Shown: positions 14,812 through 22,059 of the stretch, one piece after another
How the letters are laid out: each line of letters begins with the position of its first letter
Numbering within the stretch: position 1 is the stretch's first letter
NCBI GenBank assembly: GCA_900541245.1
Contig: UQIS01000034.1
Span: 1-28,321 of the forward strand
Length of the DNA: 28,321 nt
Direction of reading: 5' to 3'
DNA from: an uncultured Collinsella sp.
GTDB lineage: Bacteria; Actinomycetota; Coriobacteriia; Coriobacteriales; Coriobacteriaceae
Program-made: the position numbers and the translations under genes
The notes under the pieces: generated by a model
Told to the model about the DNA's origin: nothing
Databases searched by the model: none
The model's input: the letters and a program-made list of their open reading frames with translations, nothing else

Positions 14812-14847
14812 GTGTACCGCGCGTCGAAGATCTTCAAATTCAAATAA
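14812..14847 (+). pseudogene. Relic of a glycosyltransferase C-terminus
   Basis: In one plus-strand frame 14812-14847 reads VYRASKIFKFK and then a stop. The intact glycosyltransferase on the other strand ends LYRLASKIFKFN and then a stop at 15015. The match of eight consecutive residues, both directly before a stop codon, is hard to explain by chance. Upstream of 14812 the similarity fades and no start is available, so only the tail remains. It would be the leftover of a second copy lost by deletion or inversion. Confidence 0.55.
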
Positions 14848-15035
14848 CCTGACAATCGATTCTTATAGCAGAGGCCCCTTGGCCTTTAGTTTGATACAAG
14901 TTCCGCACGAGCCGGAAAGCACTTAATGTGCTTTCCGTGCGAGCAGGACTGTTCGCAGTAGCAAACTAAAGGCCAAGGGGCCCAGTCAACCTATCAGCAG
15001 CGATTACTCGGCAGCTAGTTGAATTTGAAGATCTT
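14827..15035. repeat. Nested inverted repeats between P1 peptidase and glycosyltransferase genes
   Basis: Three nested inverted repeats share nearly one centre (about 14925-14931). The outer arms are 17 bases, AAGATCTTCAAATTCAA (14827-14843) against 15019-15035, and the right arm lies in the coding end of the glycosyltransferase. The middle arms are 21 bases, 14873-14893 against 14962-14982, perfect, beginning GGCCCCTTGG. The inner arms are GGAAAGCAC (14914-14922) and GTGCTTTCC (14928-14936). No U-run follows the stems. The whole may serve as a bidirectional terminator for the convergent genes and as a barrier against antisense transcription. Confidence 0.8.
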
Positions 15036-16046
15036 TGAGGCAAGACGGTATAGGCCGAGTGTGGTTTTGTCTCCGGCCCGTCCGCGCAGATTGGTGAAGA
15101 ACCCGACCACGCCGTAGCGGGCACGACGATACATGCGCTCGTCGTAGGCCTTCAAATCATTCCACAGCGTCTTTAGGCGCTCGTCGGCGCAATCTTCCTC
15201 GGAAAGCTTGGTGAGCACCGAGCAGATCGCCATCATCATGGTGAAATAGCCCATCATGTACGAGCGCAGACGCGACGACTCAACATCGCTGTACAGGTGG
15301 TACGACTCCATCATGATGCGCGTCACACGGAACTGCTGGTCCAGACGCTTGACCATCGTGGCCTCGTTGACACTCTGGCCCTCGCGACCGATAAAGTAGC
15401 GATAGAGGTCGATGTCGGCGTAGTACATGGTCTTGCAACGCGGCAGCGGCACGTAGGCGTAGATGTTGTCCACATAGAACGTGTGCGGCGGCATGGGAAG
15501 GTTGGACTCGCGCAGCACATCCGTGCGATAGCACAGGCTGTGCATGAGTAGGTTCTGGTCCAGGCGGAAATGACCGATCTGATCCCAGGAAAAGATCTTT
15601 TTGCGCGGCAGGGCAAATTTGTAGCCAATAGCGGTATGCGTGCCCTCGTAAACCTTCTCGTACACGTAGTTCGAGATAAACAGGTCAACGCGCTGGTCAC
15701 GCTCTTCAAAGCCACGCAGAATCGACAGCATAGTCGAAAGAGCCGCAGCATCGAGCCAGTCATCCGAGTCGACGACCTTGTAGTAGGTGCCCTGTGCCTC
15801 GCGCAGACCCGAAAGGACGGCAATACCGTGGCCGCCGTTCTCCTGGTGCACCGCGCGAATGATACCGGGATAACGTGCCTCCCACTCGTCGGCCTTATCG
15901 GCCGTCTCGTCCTTGGAGCCGTCGTCCACTACGATAATCTCGATATCGGTGGCGTAATTGCTCCCCTCCAAGATGGAGGTGATGCAATGGTCCATGTCCT
16001 TGGCGGCGTTATACGAGGGAATACCGAATGTTATGACTTTATGCAT
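15015..16046 (-). CDS. Family 2 glycosyltransferase
   Basis: The 343-residue protein starts with the GT-A fold of GT2 enzymes: ITFGIPSYNAAKDMDHCITSIL (about 5-26), EIIVVDDGSKDETADKA (42-58, DDGS) and the DxD-type YKVVDSDDWLD (about 87-97), where the metal and sugar nucleotide bind. These enzymes move a sugar to an acceptor on the cytoplasmic face, commonly for cell-surface polysaccharide or glycolipid. The start at 16046 overlaps the end of the mutase gene by eight bases (ATGCATAA), which implies coupling; an upstream in-frame ATG at 16064 has no SD. With a UDP-galactopyranose mutase next to it, a galactofuranosyl transferase role is plausible but not shown. The acceptor is unknown. Confidence 0.88.
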   Translation of the reverse strand: MHKVITFGIPSYNAAKDMDHCITSILEGSNYATDIEIIVVDDGSKDETADKADEWEARYPGIIRAVHQENGGHGIAVLSGLREAQGTYYKVVDSDDWLDAAALSTMLSILRGFEERDQRVDLFISNYVYEKVYEGTHTAIGYKFALPRKKIFSWDQIGHFRLDQNLLMHSLCYRTDVLRESNLPMPPHTFYVDNIYAYVPLPRCKTMYYADIDLYRYFIGREGQSVNEATMVKRLDQQFRVTRIMMESYHLYSDVESSRLRSYMMGYFTMMMAICSVLTKLSEEDCADERLKTLWNDLKAYDERMYRRARYGVVGFFTNLRGRAGDKTTLGLYRLASKIFKFN

Positions 16047-17241
16047 GGCAGGCGATAATCTCATCCGAAAGATCGAGGGCGGAATTGGTCACAGCGTCCA
16101 TATCGTAGTAACGATACTCGGCCAGACGACCCACCGGGTGGAAGTTCGTCAGGTTCTGGACGCGCTCAAGATAGCGCTCATAGAGCTCACGGTTCTCGGG
16201 CTCAAGAATGGCGTAGTACGGCGTCTCGCCCGAGCCGGGCGTATAGGCCTTGGAATACTCCTTCATGATGGTGGTCTTGCCGGGCAGGATCTGACCGGTC
16301 ATGTTCTTGAACTCGGTAATGCGCGTGTAGTCCTCGCTCGTGGTGTAGTTGACGGTGCCCACGGGCTGGAACTGGTCCATATCGAGCGTCTCGAACTTCA
16401 TGTCGAGCGTGCGGTACGGTAGCGCGCCCAGATCGAGATTGAACAGCTCATCGAGCGGACCGGTGTAGACGATCTCGCCACCATAGACCTTGCCGTCGAT
16501 CTTGACGGTAGTCTCGTCGATTTCAAAGAGGTCACGGGCGTCCACGTCGCAGAACACGTCGATCAGGTCGTGGTCGAGCATGTGCTCAAAGAGCGCCGTG
16601 TAGCCCTCCTGCGGCATGCCCTGGAAGGGAGCTTGCGGGAAGTAGCGGTCATCATCGCCCACAAAGACGGGAACGCGGCCGGTGATCGAGGGATCGATCT
16701 GATCGGGCGTCTGGCCCCACTGCTTCATGGTGTAATGCAAAAAGACGTTCTCGTAGACGTAATCGGCGACCTCGGCAAGATCCGGGTCGTTCTTCTTACG
16801 CAGCTCCATAATGGGCACCTTGACATCCTTGCCAAAGGTCTCCACGAGCTTCTGATACAGCTCCTCGCCGCGCTCGTCACCAAAGGCGAGCTTGAGACTC
16901 GCATGGTTGAAGGGCACGGGCATAAGGGTACCGTTGATGTTGGCGAGCACCTTGTGCTGATAATCCGTCCACTTGGTAAAGCGCGACAGGAAATTATGCA
17001 CGCGCTCGTTAAAAGTGTGATAGATATGCGGACCATACTCGTGGATCAGGATTCCGGCCTCGTCAGTGCAGTCATAGGCATTGCCCGCAATGTGGCTACG
17101 GCGCTCCAAAACGGCAACACGATAGCCGATGGTCTCGGCAAGACGGCGGGCGCAAACGGCACCGGCATATCCAGCACCGACAACAATCATGTCGTACGCG
17201 CCGGCGTTAAAGCCTTCAGGCAGGCCTGAGGTAATCTGCAT
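16039..17241 (-). CDS. glf: UDP-galactopyranose mutase
   Basis: This flavoenzyme converts UDP-galactopyranose to UDP-galactofuranose. The 400-residue protein is full length. The FAD-binding GAGYAGAVCARRLAE lies at about 22-36, HEYGPHIYHTFNERV (substrate/flavin side) at about 69-83, and RVPVFVGDDDRYFPQAPFQGMPQEGYTALFE about 190-220. The C-terminal TTIMKEYSKAY and NLTNFHPVGRLAEYRYYDMDA are typical too. AAGGAG six bases before the ATG sets the start. The downstream overlapping glycosyltransferase gene points to galactofuranose in a surface glycan. The gene starts away from pta, so the intervening 231 bases hold divergent promoters. Confidence 0.95.
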   Translation of the reverse strand: MQITSGLPEGFNAGAYDMIVVGAGYAGAVCARRLAETIGYRVAVLERRSHIAGNAYDCTDEAGILIHEYGPHIYHTFNERVHNFLSRFTKWTDYQHKVLANINGTLMPVPFNHASLKLAFGDERGEELYQKLVETFGKDVKVPIMELRKKNDPDLAEVADYVYENVFLHYTMKQWGQTPDQIDPSITGRVPVFVGDDDRYFPQAPFQGMPQEGYTALFEHMLDHDLIDVFCDVDARDLFEIDETTVKIDGKVYGGEIVYTGPLDELFNLDLGALPYRTLDMKFETLDMDQFQPVGTVNYTTSEDYTRITEFKNMTGQILPGKTTIMKEYSKAYTPGSGETPYYAILEPENRELYERYLERVQNLTNFHPVGRLAEYRYYDMDAVTNSALDLSDEIIACHA

Positions 17242-17339
17242 CGATACTCCTTGTCAAAAGCCACGGGCTCGTTAGCTGGGCTTTTCTCGAACATTCTTCG
17301 AGACATATTTATCAGAGCGATTATAGCGCTAATGCGTCC

Positions 17340-17345
17340 TATAAT
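17340..17345 (+). promoter_or_regulatory. -10 element of pta promoter
   Basis: This is a perfect TATAAT hexamer. No good -35 is 16-18 bases upstream (ATTATAGC there), so the promoter may need an activator or rely on the -10. It would give a leader of about 120 bases, long enough for the hairpin at 17399-17419 to matter. Confidence 0.5.
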
Positions 17346-17398
17346 GAGCTTGCCACACAAGGAAAGCTCAAGCACCGCGGCGTACATAATTGAAAGGT

Positions 17399-17419
17399 AA
17401 ACCCGCTAGCAGCGGGTTT
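17399..17419 (+). promoter_or_regulatory. Terminator-like hairpin in the pta leader
   Basis: AAACCCGCT (17399-17407) pairs with AGCGGGTTT (17411-17419), with a loop of three bases. ATTCG follows, so the U-tract is within the stem's end. Lying between the pta promoter and its start, it could end transcripts early. Confidence 0.5.
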
Positions 17420-17472
17420 ATTCGTGAACAGCCGGGTGCCTGGAGCTTAGCGAAACGCTTGTAAGGAGTAAC

Positions 17473-18453
17473 ATGAGCGATTTCCTAAACCGTATGAAGT
17501 CTGCCGCCAAGGCCGACCTTAAGACGATCGTCCTGCCCGAGGGCGAGGATCCGCGCACTATCGTCGCGGCCACCAAAATCATCGAGGAGGGCCTGGCAAA
17601 GATCGTCATCCTGGGCAACCCCGACGAGATCAACGTTCCCGGCGCTACCGTCATCGACCCGCGCAATGCCGAGAAGCACGAGGAGTATGCGCAGAAGTTT
17701 GCTGAGCTCCGCGCCAAGAAGGGCGTTACCATCGAGCAGGCTCGCGCCCAGGTGATGGACGCCACCTACTTTGGCACCATGATGGTCAAGATGGGCGACG
17801 CCGACGGCCTGGTCTCCGGCGCCTGCCACTCCACCGCCGACACCCTGCGCCCTGCACTTCAGATCCTCAAGACCGCCCCGGGCACCAAGCTGGTCTCGGC
17901 CTTCTTTGTGATGTGCACCGACACCCCGCAGTTCGGCACCGACGGCACGCTGATCTTCGCCGACTGCGGCCTCAACATCAACCCGTCCTCCGATGAGCTC
18001 TCCGAGATCGCCATCGCCTCCGCTCACTCCTGGTCCACCTTCATGGGCAACGTTGAGCCGCACGTGGCCATGCTCTCCTACTCCACCATGGGTTCCGCCG
18101 GCGGCGAGGTCGCCAAGAAGGTCCAGGAGGCTGTGAAGTTCTGCAAGGAGAAGGCTCCCGAGCTCGCCATCGATGGCGACCTGCAGCTCGACGCCGCCAT
18201 CGTCCCCACCGTCGCCCAGCTCAAGGCTCCCGGCTCCTCCGTTGCCGGCAAGGCCAACGTGCTCGTATTCCCCGACCTCGAGGCCGGCAACATCGGCTAC
18301 AAGCTGGTCCAGCGCTTCGCCGGCGCCGACGCCTACGGCCCCATCCTGCAGGGCATCGCCAAGCCGGTTAACGACCTTTCGCGCGGCTGCTCTGCCGACG
18401 ACATCGTGGGTGTCGTGGCCATCACCGCCGTCCAGGCTCAGATGGCTGAGTAG
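17473..18453 (+). CDS. pta: Phosphate acetyltransferase
   Basis: This cytoplasmic enzyme interconverts acetyl-CoA and phosphate with acetyl phosphate and CoA, the step before acetate kinase. The 326 residues match the short PTA form that lacks an N-terminal regulatory domain. TIVLPEGEDPRTIVAATKI (18-36), DADGLVSGACHSTADTLRPALQIL (about 108-131), and KPVNDLSRG near residue 297, the common PTA signature, are present. GTAAGGAGTAAC before the ATG gives a strong SD with a spacing of five. The gene faces the tandem acetate kinases in convergent orientation, separated by a palindrome and repeats, so they are not in one operon. The leader hairpin and the long palindrome after it suggest strict transcript limits. 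Confidence 0.96.
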   Translation: MSDFLNRMKSAAKADLKTIVLPEGEDPRTIVAATKIIEEGLAKIVILGNPDEINVPGATVIDPRNAEKHEEYAQKFAELRAKKGVTIEQARAQVMDATYFGTMMVKMGDADGLVSGACHSTADTLRPALQILKTAPGTKLVSAFFVMCTDTPQFGTDGTLIFADCGLNINPSSDELSEIAIASAHSWSTFMGNVEPHVAMLSYSTMGSAGGEVAKKVQEAVKFCKEKAPELAIDGDLQLDAAIVPTVAQLKAPGSSVAGKANVLVFPDLEAGNIGYKLVQRFAGADAYGPILQGIAKPVNDLSRGCSADDIVGVVAITAVQAQMAE

Positions 18454-18468
18454 CGAACGTATCCCCTC

Positions 18469-18595
18469 GGGACCCTACAGGGTAAAGCTCTGAAAACGTC
18501 CTCGGACATGCATGAAACCCCCGCTGCGCACTTCGTGCGGCGGGGGTTTCATGCGTCCTGCGGAATGTTTTCAGAGCTTTACCCTGTAGGGTCCC
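18469..18595. repeat. 127-bp palindromic element downstream of pta
   Basis: The outer arms are 29 bases and perfect: 18469-18497 (GGGACCCTACAGGG...) against 18567-18595. The inner arms are 15 bases, GCATGAAACCCCCGC (18510-18524) against GCGGGGGTTTCATGC (18540-18554), with an inner CGCAC-TTC-GTGCG cap. Between the outer and inner arms are 12 bases on each side that do not pair. It follows the pta stop by 15 bases and could act as a terminator; the length resembles a MITE or REP-type element as well. Confidence 0.85.
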
Positions 18596-18751
18596 TGCCG
18601 CCACGTGGTGCTCAGGGCATCTGGAGTGGACGGCGGCTTGGCTACGAGCTGAGGCTGAGAATCCTGAACGGATGGGTGTCGTTGCTGAAAGTGCAGGCGT
18701 TGATGGCGGCAATCACTTTGGATGCGAAATGTTGGCTGCGGTTCGATGTCT

Positions 18752-18931
18752 GGCCCACCGGAAAGCGTGTCCCGGTTTGGAGGCGGATTGTGGGATGCAG
18801 CTTCCGCTTGGGGCTTGTTTGGGAAACTGTGGGACGGAATTTTACTTTGTTGTGGGTCGTATTTTCCGCAACCTGCCCCAAACGGAAAGTGTGTCCCAGA
18901 ATTTGTGCTCGAAACGGGATGGAGTTTCCGC
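18752..18931. repeat. Three degenerate ~60-bp tandem repeats
   Basis: The unit boundaries are 18752-18807, 18808-18869 and 18870-18931. On the minus strand, units 1 and 3 share GCGGAA-CT-CATCCC, then GGGACAC-CTTTCCG and a GGG end; the middle unit keeps GCGGAA, CCCACAA, and TCCCACAGTTTCCC. Each unit has an inner imperfect dyad of GGAAA...TCCC. The spacing of GGAAAG/GTGTCCC cores is about 60. It is not CRISPR-like, because the units are adjacent and diverged. Confidence 0.6.
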
Positions 18932-18949
18932 TGTCCTTCTGCTAGTAAA

Positions 18950-18983
18950 AAAGGCCTCCGGAGCTGTTGCTTCGGAGGCCTTT
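18950..18983 (-). terminator. ackA1 terminator
   Basis: AAAGGCCTCCG (18950-18960) pairs with CGGAGGCCTTT (18973-18983). The minus strand reads on into TTTTTT, a strong U-tract, 22 bases after the first acetate kinase stop. Confidence 0.9.
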
Positions 18984-19005
18984 CGTTTACTTGCAAATGC
19001 GAGCG

Positions 19006-20184
19006 TTAGTTGTTCTTGGTCAGACGCTCGACGTCGTGGGCGATCATGTATTCCTCGTCGGTGGGGATGACCATGACCGTGACGGCGGAACCGGCGGCGC
19101 TGATGACCTGCGGGCCGTTGCCCACGGCCTCGCGGTTCTTGTTATTGTCGATGCGCACGCCCAGCCACTCAAAGCAGTCGCAGAAGGCCTTGCGAATCGA
19201 CCAGTCGTTCTCGCCGATGCCGGCGGTAAAGGTGATGGTATCCACGCCCGCCATGGAAGCGATCATGGAGCCGGCCTGCTGCATAGCCTTGTAGGCAAAC
19301 ATATCGAAGGCGAGCAGGCAGCGCTCATCTCCCTCGGAGGCGCGCGTGCGGATGTCGCGGGCGTCGTTGGAGATGCCCGAAATGGCAAGCAGGCCGGACT
19401 GCTTGTTCATCATGTCGTCGACTTCCTGGTAGCTGTAGCCGCCCTCGCGCTGCAGGTAGCACACGGTGGCCGGGTCAATGGAACCACAACGGGTGCCCAT
19501 CATCAGGCCGTCAAGCGGCGTGAGGCCCATCGTGGTATCGCGGCACACGCCGTCCTCAATGGCGGCAAGCGAAGCACCGTTGCCCAGATGGCACGAAAGC
19601 AGACGGTGGCAGCGCGAGCCCAGGATCTCCTTGGCCATCATCCACTCGTAGCGGTGGCTCGTACCGTGTGCGCCGTACTTGCGCACGTGGTACTTGTCGC
19701 ACACGTCCTTGGGCAGCGCGTAGGTGTAGGCGACCTCGGGCATGGTCATGTGGAACGAGGTGTCGAAGACGGCCACGTTGGGCAGCTCAGGATACTTCTC
19801 GCGGCAATATTCGATTGCCGCGGCCTCGCCGTAATTGTGCAGCGGAGCGAGCGGGGCCACCTCAAGGATCTTAGCCATGACCTCATCGTCGACGACCGCG
19901 GAATCATCGAAGTGCCAGCCGCCCTGAACGATACGATGGCCAATGCCATCAATCGTAAAGTCGGTCTTCTCGAGCTCCTCGAGCACGCGAGCGATAGCAG
20001 AGCGATGATCGGGGAAAGGGACCTCCTCGGTCTGCTTGGCGCCACCGTTCTCGGAGTGGCCAAAGATGCCCATGTCCGAACCGATACGTTCGCAGTTGCC
20101 CTTGGCGAAAACCTCGCGGGTATCGGTATCCAAAAGCTGATATTTAAGGCTTGAGCTGCCGGCGTTGACAACAAGTACGTTCAT
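19006..20184 (-). CDS. ackA: Acetate kinase, tandem copy 1 (divergent signature)
   Basis: The 392-residue cytoplasmic enzyme makes ATP and acetate from acetyl phosphate and ADP. It is full length. NVLVVNAGSSSLKYQLL is at the start, CHLGNGASLAAIEDG and DTTMGLTPLDGLMMGTR in the middle, FTAGIGEN towards the end. Two usually fixed motifs differ: GHRIVQGGWHF at 82-92 instead of GHRVVHGGE, and GTRCGSIDPA instead of GTRSGDIDP; RKYGAHGTSHRY also has A for the usual F. The neighbouring copy shares the first two changes, so they look lineage-specific rather than inactivating. AAGGAG five bases before the ATG. It lies 165 bases after the second kinase's end, which is beyond a terminator, so it has its own promoter. 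Confidence 0.9.
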   Translation of the reverse strand: MNVLVVNAGSSSLKYQLLDTDTREVFAKGNCERIGSDMGIFGHSENGGAKQTEEVPFPDHRSAIARVLEELEKTDFTIDGIGHRIVQGGWHFDDSAVVDDEVMAKILEVAPLAPLHNYGEAAAIEYCREKYPELPNVAVFDTSFHMTMPEVAYTYALPKDVCDKYHVRKYGAHGTSHRYEWMMAKEILGSRCHRLLSCHLGNGASLAAIEDGVCRDTTMGLTPLDGLMMGTRCGSIDPATVCYLQREGGYSYQEVDDMMNKQSGLLAISGISNDARDIRTRASEGDERCLLAFDMFAYKAMQQAGSMIASMAGVDTITFTAGIGENDWSIRKAFCDCFEWLGVRIDNNKNREAVGNGPQVISAAGSAVTVMVIPTDEEYMIAHDVERLTKNN

Positions 20185-20348
20185 GAGACTCCTTTGCAGT
20201 GCAATACGGTCGACGCAGACCCCTTAAGGCGGCCGCATGTTAATAAGAAGTTATCACAGCTTAATAAATAACTATCAGGCATATCGCCCAACGAGCGCAA
20301 AAGAGGGGCTGAACGGCACTTGGTCGTCCAGCCCCTCCCCTCTTGCAA
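20185..20348 (-). other. Spacer between tandem acetate kinase genes
   Basis: It contains the terminator of the upstream kinase (20303-20337) and AT-rich sequence (20240-20285) suited to a promoter of the downstream kinase. No exact -35/-10 could be assigned. Confidence 0.4.
20303..20337 (-). terminator. ackA2 terminator
   Basis: GAGGGGCTG (20303-20311) pairs with CAGCCCCTC (20329-20337). The minus strand continues TTTTGC. It follows the second kinase's stop by about 11 bases. Confidence 0.85.
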
Positions 20349-21527
20349 TTACTTGCCGTTGACGATGCGCTCGACGTCGGAAGCGATCATGAACTCCTCG
20401 TCCGTGGGGATGACAAAGATCTTGACCTTGGAATCCTTGGCAGACAGGCACCAAGCGCCGTCGCCACGCAGGGCGTTACGGGCATGGTCCATCTTGACGC
20501 CCATAAAGGCCAGACGGTCGGCAACGCCGGCGCGAACGGCCGGAGCGTGCTCACCGATGCCGGCGGTGAAGACCAGCGTGTCCATGCCGCACATGGAAGT
20601 GGCCATCTCGGCAGCCTTGGCGGCAATCTTGTAGACGAACATGTCGAAGGCGAGCTGAGCCTCGGGGTCGCCAGCGGCGGCGAGCTCCTCGACGTTGCGG
20701 CAGTCGTTGGTCTTGCCACCGGTCACAGCCAAAAGACCGGACTTCTTGTTCATCATCTCGTCGACCTCGTCGAAGGTGTAGCCACCCTCGCGCTGCAGGT
20801 AGCACACGGTAGCCGGGTCAATGGAGCCGCAGCGGGTGCCCATCATGACGCCGTCGAGCGGGGTGAGGCCCATGGTGGTATCCATGCACTTGCCGTCCTC
20901 GATGGCGCACAGGGAGGCACCAGAGCCGATGTGGCACACGACGACCTTGCGGGCCTCGCCGTTGGTCATCTCGGCGACCTTCTTGGAGATGTAGCGATAG
21001 CTGGTGCCGTGGGCGCCGTACTTACGGATGTGCAGCTTGTCGCAAACATCCTTGGGAAGGGCGTAGGTCTTGGCAACCTCGGGCATGTTGAAGTGAAAAG
21101 CGGTGTCGTAGACCGTAACGTTGGGCAGATCGGGATACTGCTCCAGGCAGTACTCGATAACGTTGGCCTCGGGGTTGTTGTGCAGCGGCGCCAGCGGGGC
21201 AACCTCGCGGATCTTGGCGAGGACGTCCTCGTCGACGAGGGAGGAATCACCAAAGTACCAGCCGCCCTGAACGATACGGTGACCAATACCCTCGATCTTG
21301 ACGCCGTTGGCCTCGAGGTCCTTCAGGACGACCTCGATGGCGACCTTGTGGTCGGGGAACTCGATGTTCTCGGTCACCTTCTTGGAACCGTTGGCAGCGT
21401 GGGTGAAGGTACCGCCGGTAAAGCAGACGCGCTCGCAGGAGCCCTTTGCGGACACCTTGTGGGACTTGGTATCGATGACCTGATACTTAAGGGTCGAAGA
21501 TCCTGCGTTGACGACCAGAACGTTCAT
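20349..21527 (-). CDS. ackA: Acetate kinase, tandem copy 2 (divergent signature)
   Basis: This second 392-residue acetate kinase is clearly related to the neighbour along its whole length but far from identical; roughly half to two thirds of residues agree by eye. MNVLVVNAGSSTLKYQVID, HRIVQGGWYFGDSS (83-96), HGTSYRY, CHIGSGASLCAIEDG, GTRCGSIDPATVCYLQREGGY and FTAGIGEHAP match it. It shares the odd Q87 and W90. The differing regions are the 33-60 loop and the C-terminal third, which might tune regulation or acyl-group choice (acetate or propionate). GGGAG seven bases before the ATG. A separate terminator follows, hence separate expression from copy 1. Confidence 0.9.
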   Translation of the reverse strand: MNVLVVNAGSSTLKYQVIDTKSHKVSAKGSCERVCFTGGTFTHAANGSKKVTENIEFPDHKVAIEVVLKDLEANGVKIEGIGHRIVQGGWYFGDSSLVDEDVLAKIREVAPLAPLHNNPEANVIEYCLEQYPDLPNVTVYDTAFHFNMPEVAKTYALPKDVCDKLHIRKYGAHGTSYRYISKKVAEMTNGEARKVVVCHIGSGASLCAIEDGKCMDTTMGLTPLDGVMMGTRCGSIDPATVCYLQREGGYTFDEVDEMMNKKSGLLAVTGGKTNDCRNVEELAAAGDPEAQLAFDMFVYKIAAKAAEMATSMCGMDTLVFTAGIGEHAPAVRAGVADRLAFMGVKMDHARNALRGDGAWCLSAKDSKVKIFVIPTDEEFMIASDVERIVNGK

Positions 21528-21580
21528 GTGTCTCCCTACTAACAGGCGGTGTGGCGCCGCCAGGTTACATACGTTTTAAT

Positions 21581-21614
21581 AATAAACCCAAACGCCCTCG
21601 CGCTCGGGTTTATT
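21581..21614 (-). terminator. Probable terminator after the HIT gene
   Basis: AATAAACCC (21581-21589) pairs with GGGTTTATT (21606-21614). The minus strand goes on ATTATTAAAACG, which is U-rich but broken, so a moderate terminator. It separates the HIT/xse genes from ackA2. Confidence 0.55.
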
Positions 21615-21674
21615 GCGTTGATATATAAGTTATCGGTGCTTGAGCTTCCGTTTCATTGCAAGGAAAAAGCGTCC

Positions 21675-22010
21675 TCAGATGAGGTTCTCGCCCAGGTTCT
21701 TGCCGCCGAGGACGTGCATGTGGAAGTGCATGACGGTCTGGCCGGCGTTGGCGCCCTTGTTGGAGATGACGCGAAAACCGTCCTCCAAGCCCTTGGCCTT
21801 AGCGACCTCCTGGATGGCGTGAGCCATGGCGCCCATGGTCTCGGCAGGTACGTTGTCGGCGATGTCGCTGTAGTGCTTCTTGGGGATCACGAGCGTGTGG
21901 ACCGGCGCCTGTGGGTTGAGGTCGTCGAAGGCGATGACCTGGTCGTCCTCATAGACAACGGTCGAGGGGATCTCGTGGTTGGCAATTTTGCAGAAGATGC
22001 AATCACACAT
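21675..22010 (-). CDS. HIT family nucleotide-binding protein
   Basis: This 111-residue protein belongs to the histidine triad superfamily (HinT-like): the HFHMHVLGG box at about 95-103 is the H-x-H-x-H triad, preceded by DLNPQAPVHTLVIPKKHY and HAIQEVAKAKGLEDGFRVISN. It begins MCDCIFCKI, with a C-x2-C that may hold zinc as in many HinT proteins. Family members hydrolyse purine nucleoside phosphoramidates or bind nucleotides. AAGGA eight bases before the ATG. It ends the minus-strand group xseA-xseB-HIT, with a 49-base gap to xseB, so is likely co-transcribed with those genes; a functional link to exonuclease VII is not evident. Confidence 0.94.
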   Translation of the reverse strand: MCDCIFCKIANHEIPSTVVYEDDQVIAFDDLNPQAPVHTLVIPKKHYSDIADNVPAETMGAMAHAIQEVAKAKGLEDGFRVISNKGANAGQTVMHFHMHVLGGKNLGENLI

Positions 22011-22059
22011 GGTTGGTTCCTTTCTCGCAGACCAAGGTAATTATATTTGGTCGGGATGG

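Larger units (their letters stand above)
17242..17472. other. Divergent promoter region of glf and pta
   Basis: A plus-strand TATAAT is at 17340-17345, and a short stem-loop lies in the pta leader at 17399-17419. No gene is seen. Confidence 0.5.
18454..19005. other. Gene-free stretch with palindrome, tandem repeats and terminator
   Basis: Several short open frames exist on both strands, but they coincide with the palindrome and repeats and carry no SD or family similarity that I recognise. The content is a 127-bp palindrome (18469-18595), three degenerate ~60-bp tandem units (18752-18931) and the ackA1 terminator (18950-18983). Bases 18600-18751 show no feature I can name. Confidence 0.6.

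Noticed and set aside
1..14847. A novel defence or toxin-antitoxin system
   Set aside because: Genes here are metabolic or RNA-modifying and well recognised, and the small open frames without SD are shadows. No paired small genes with typical toxin or antitoxin features were found.
18752..18931. CRISPR array
   Set aside because: Units are adjacent and diverged, without constant repeats separated by unique spacers, and no cas gene is near.
18508..18996. Open frames of about 95-145 codons on both strands downstream of pta
   Set aside because: They run through the palindrome and the tandem repeats, which produce similar peptides on opposite strands. There is no SD or recognisable domain.
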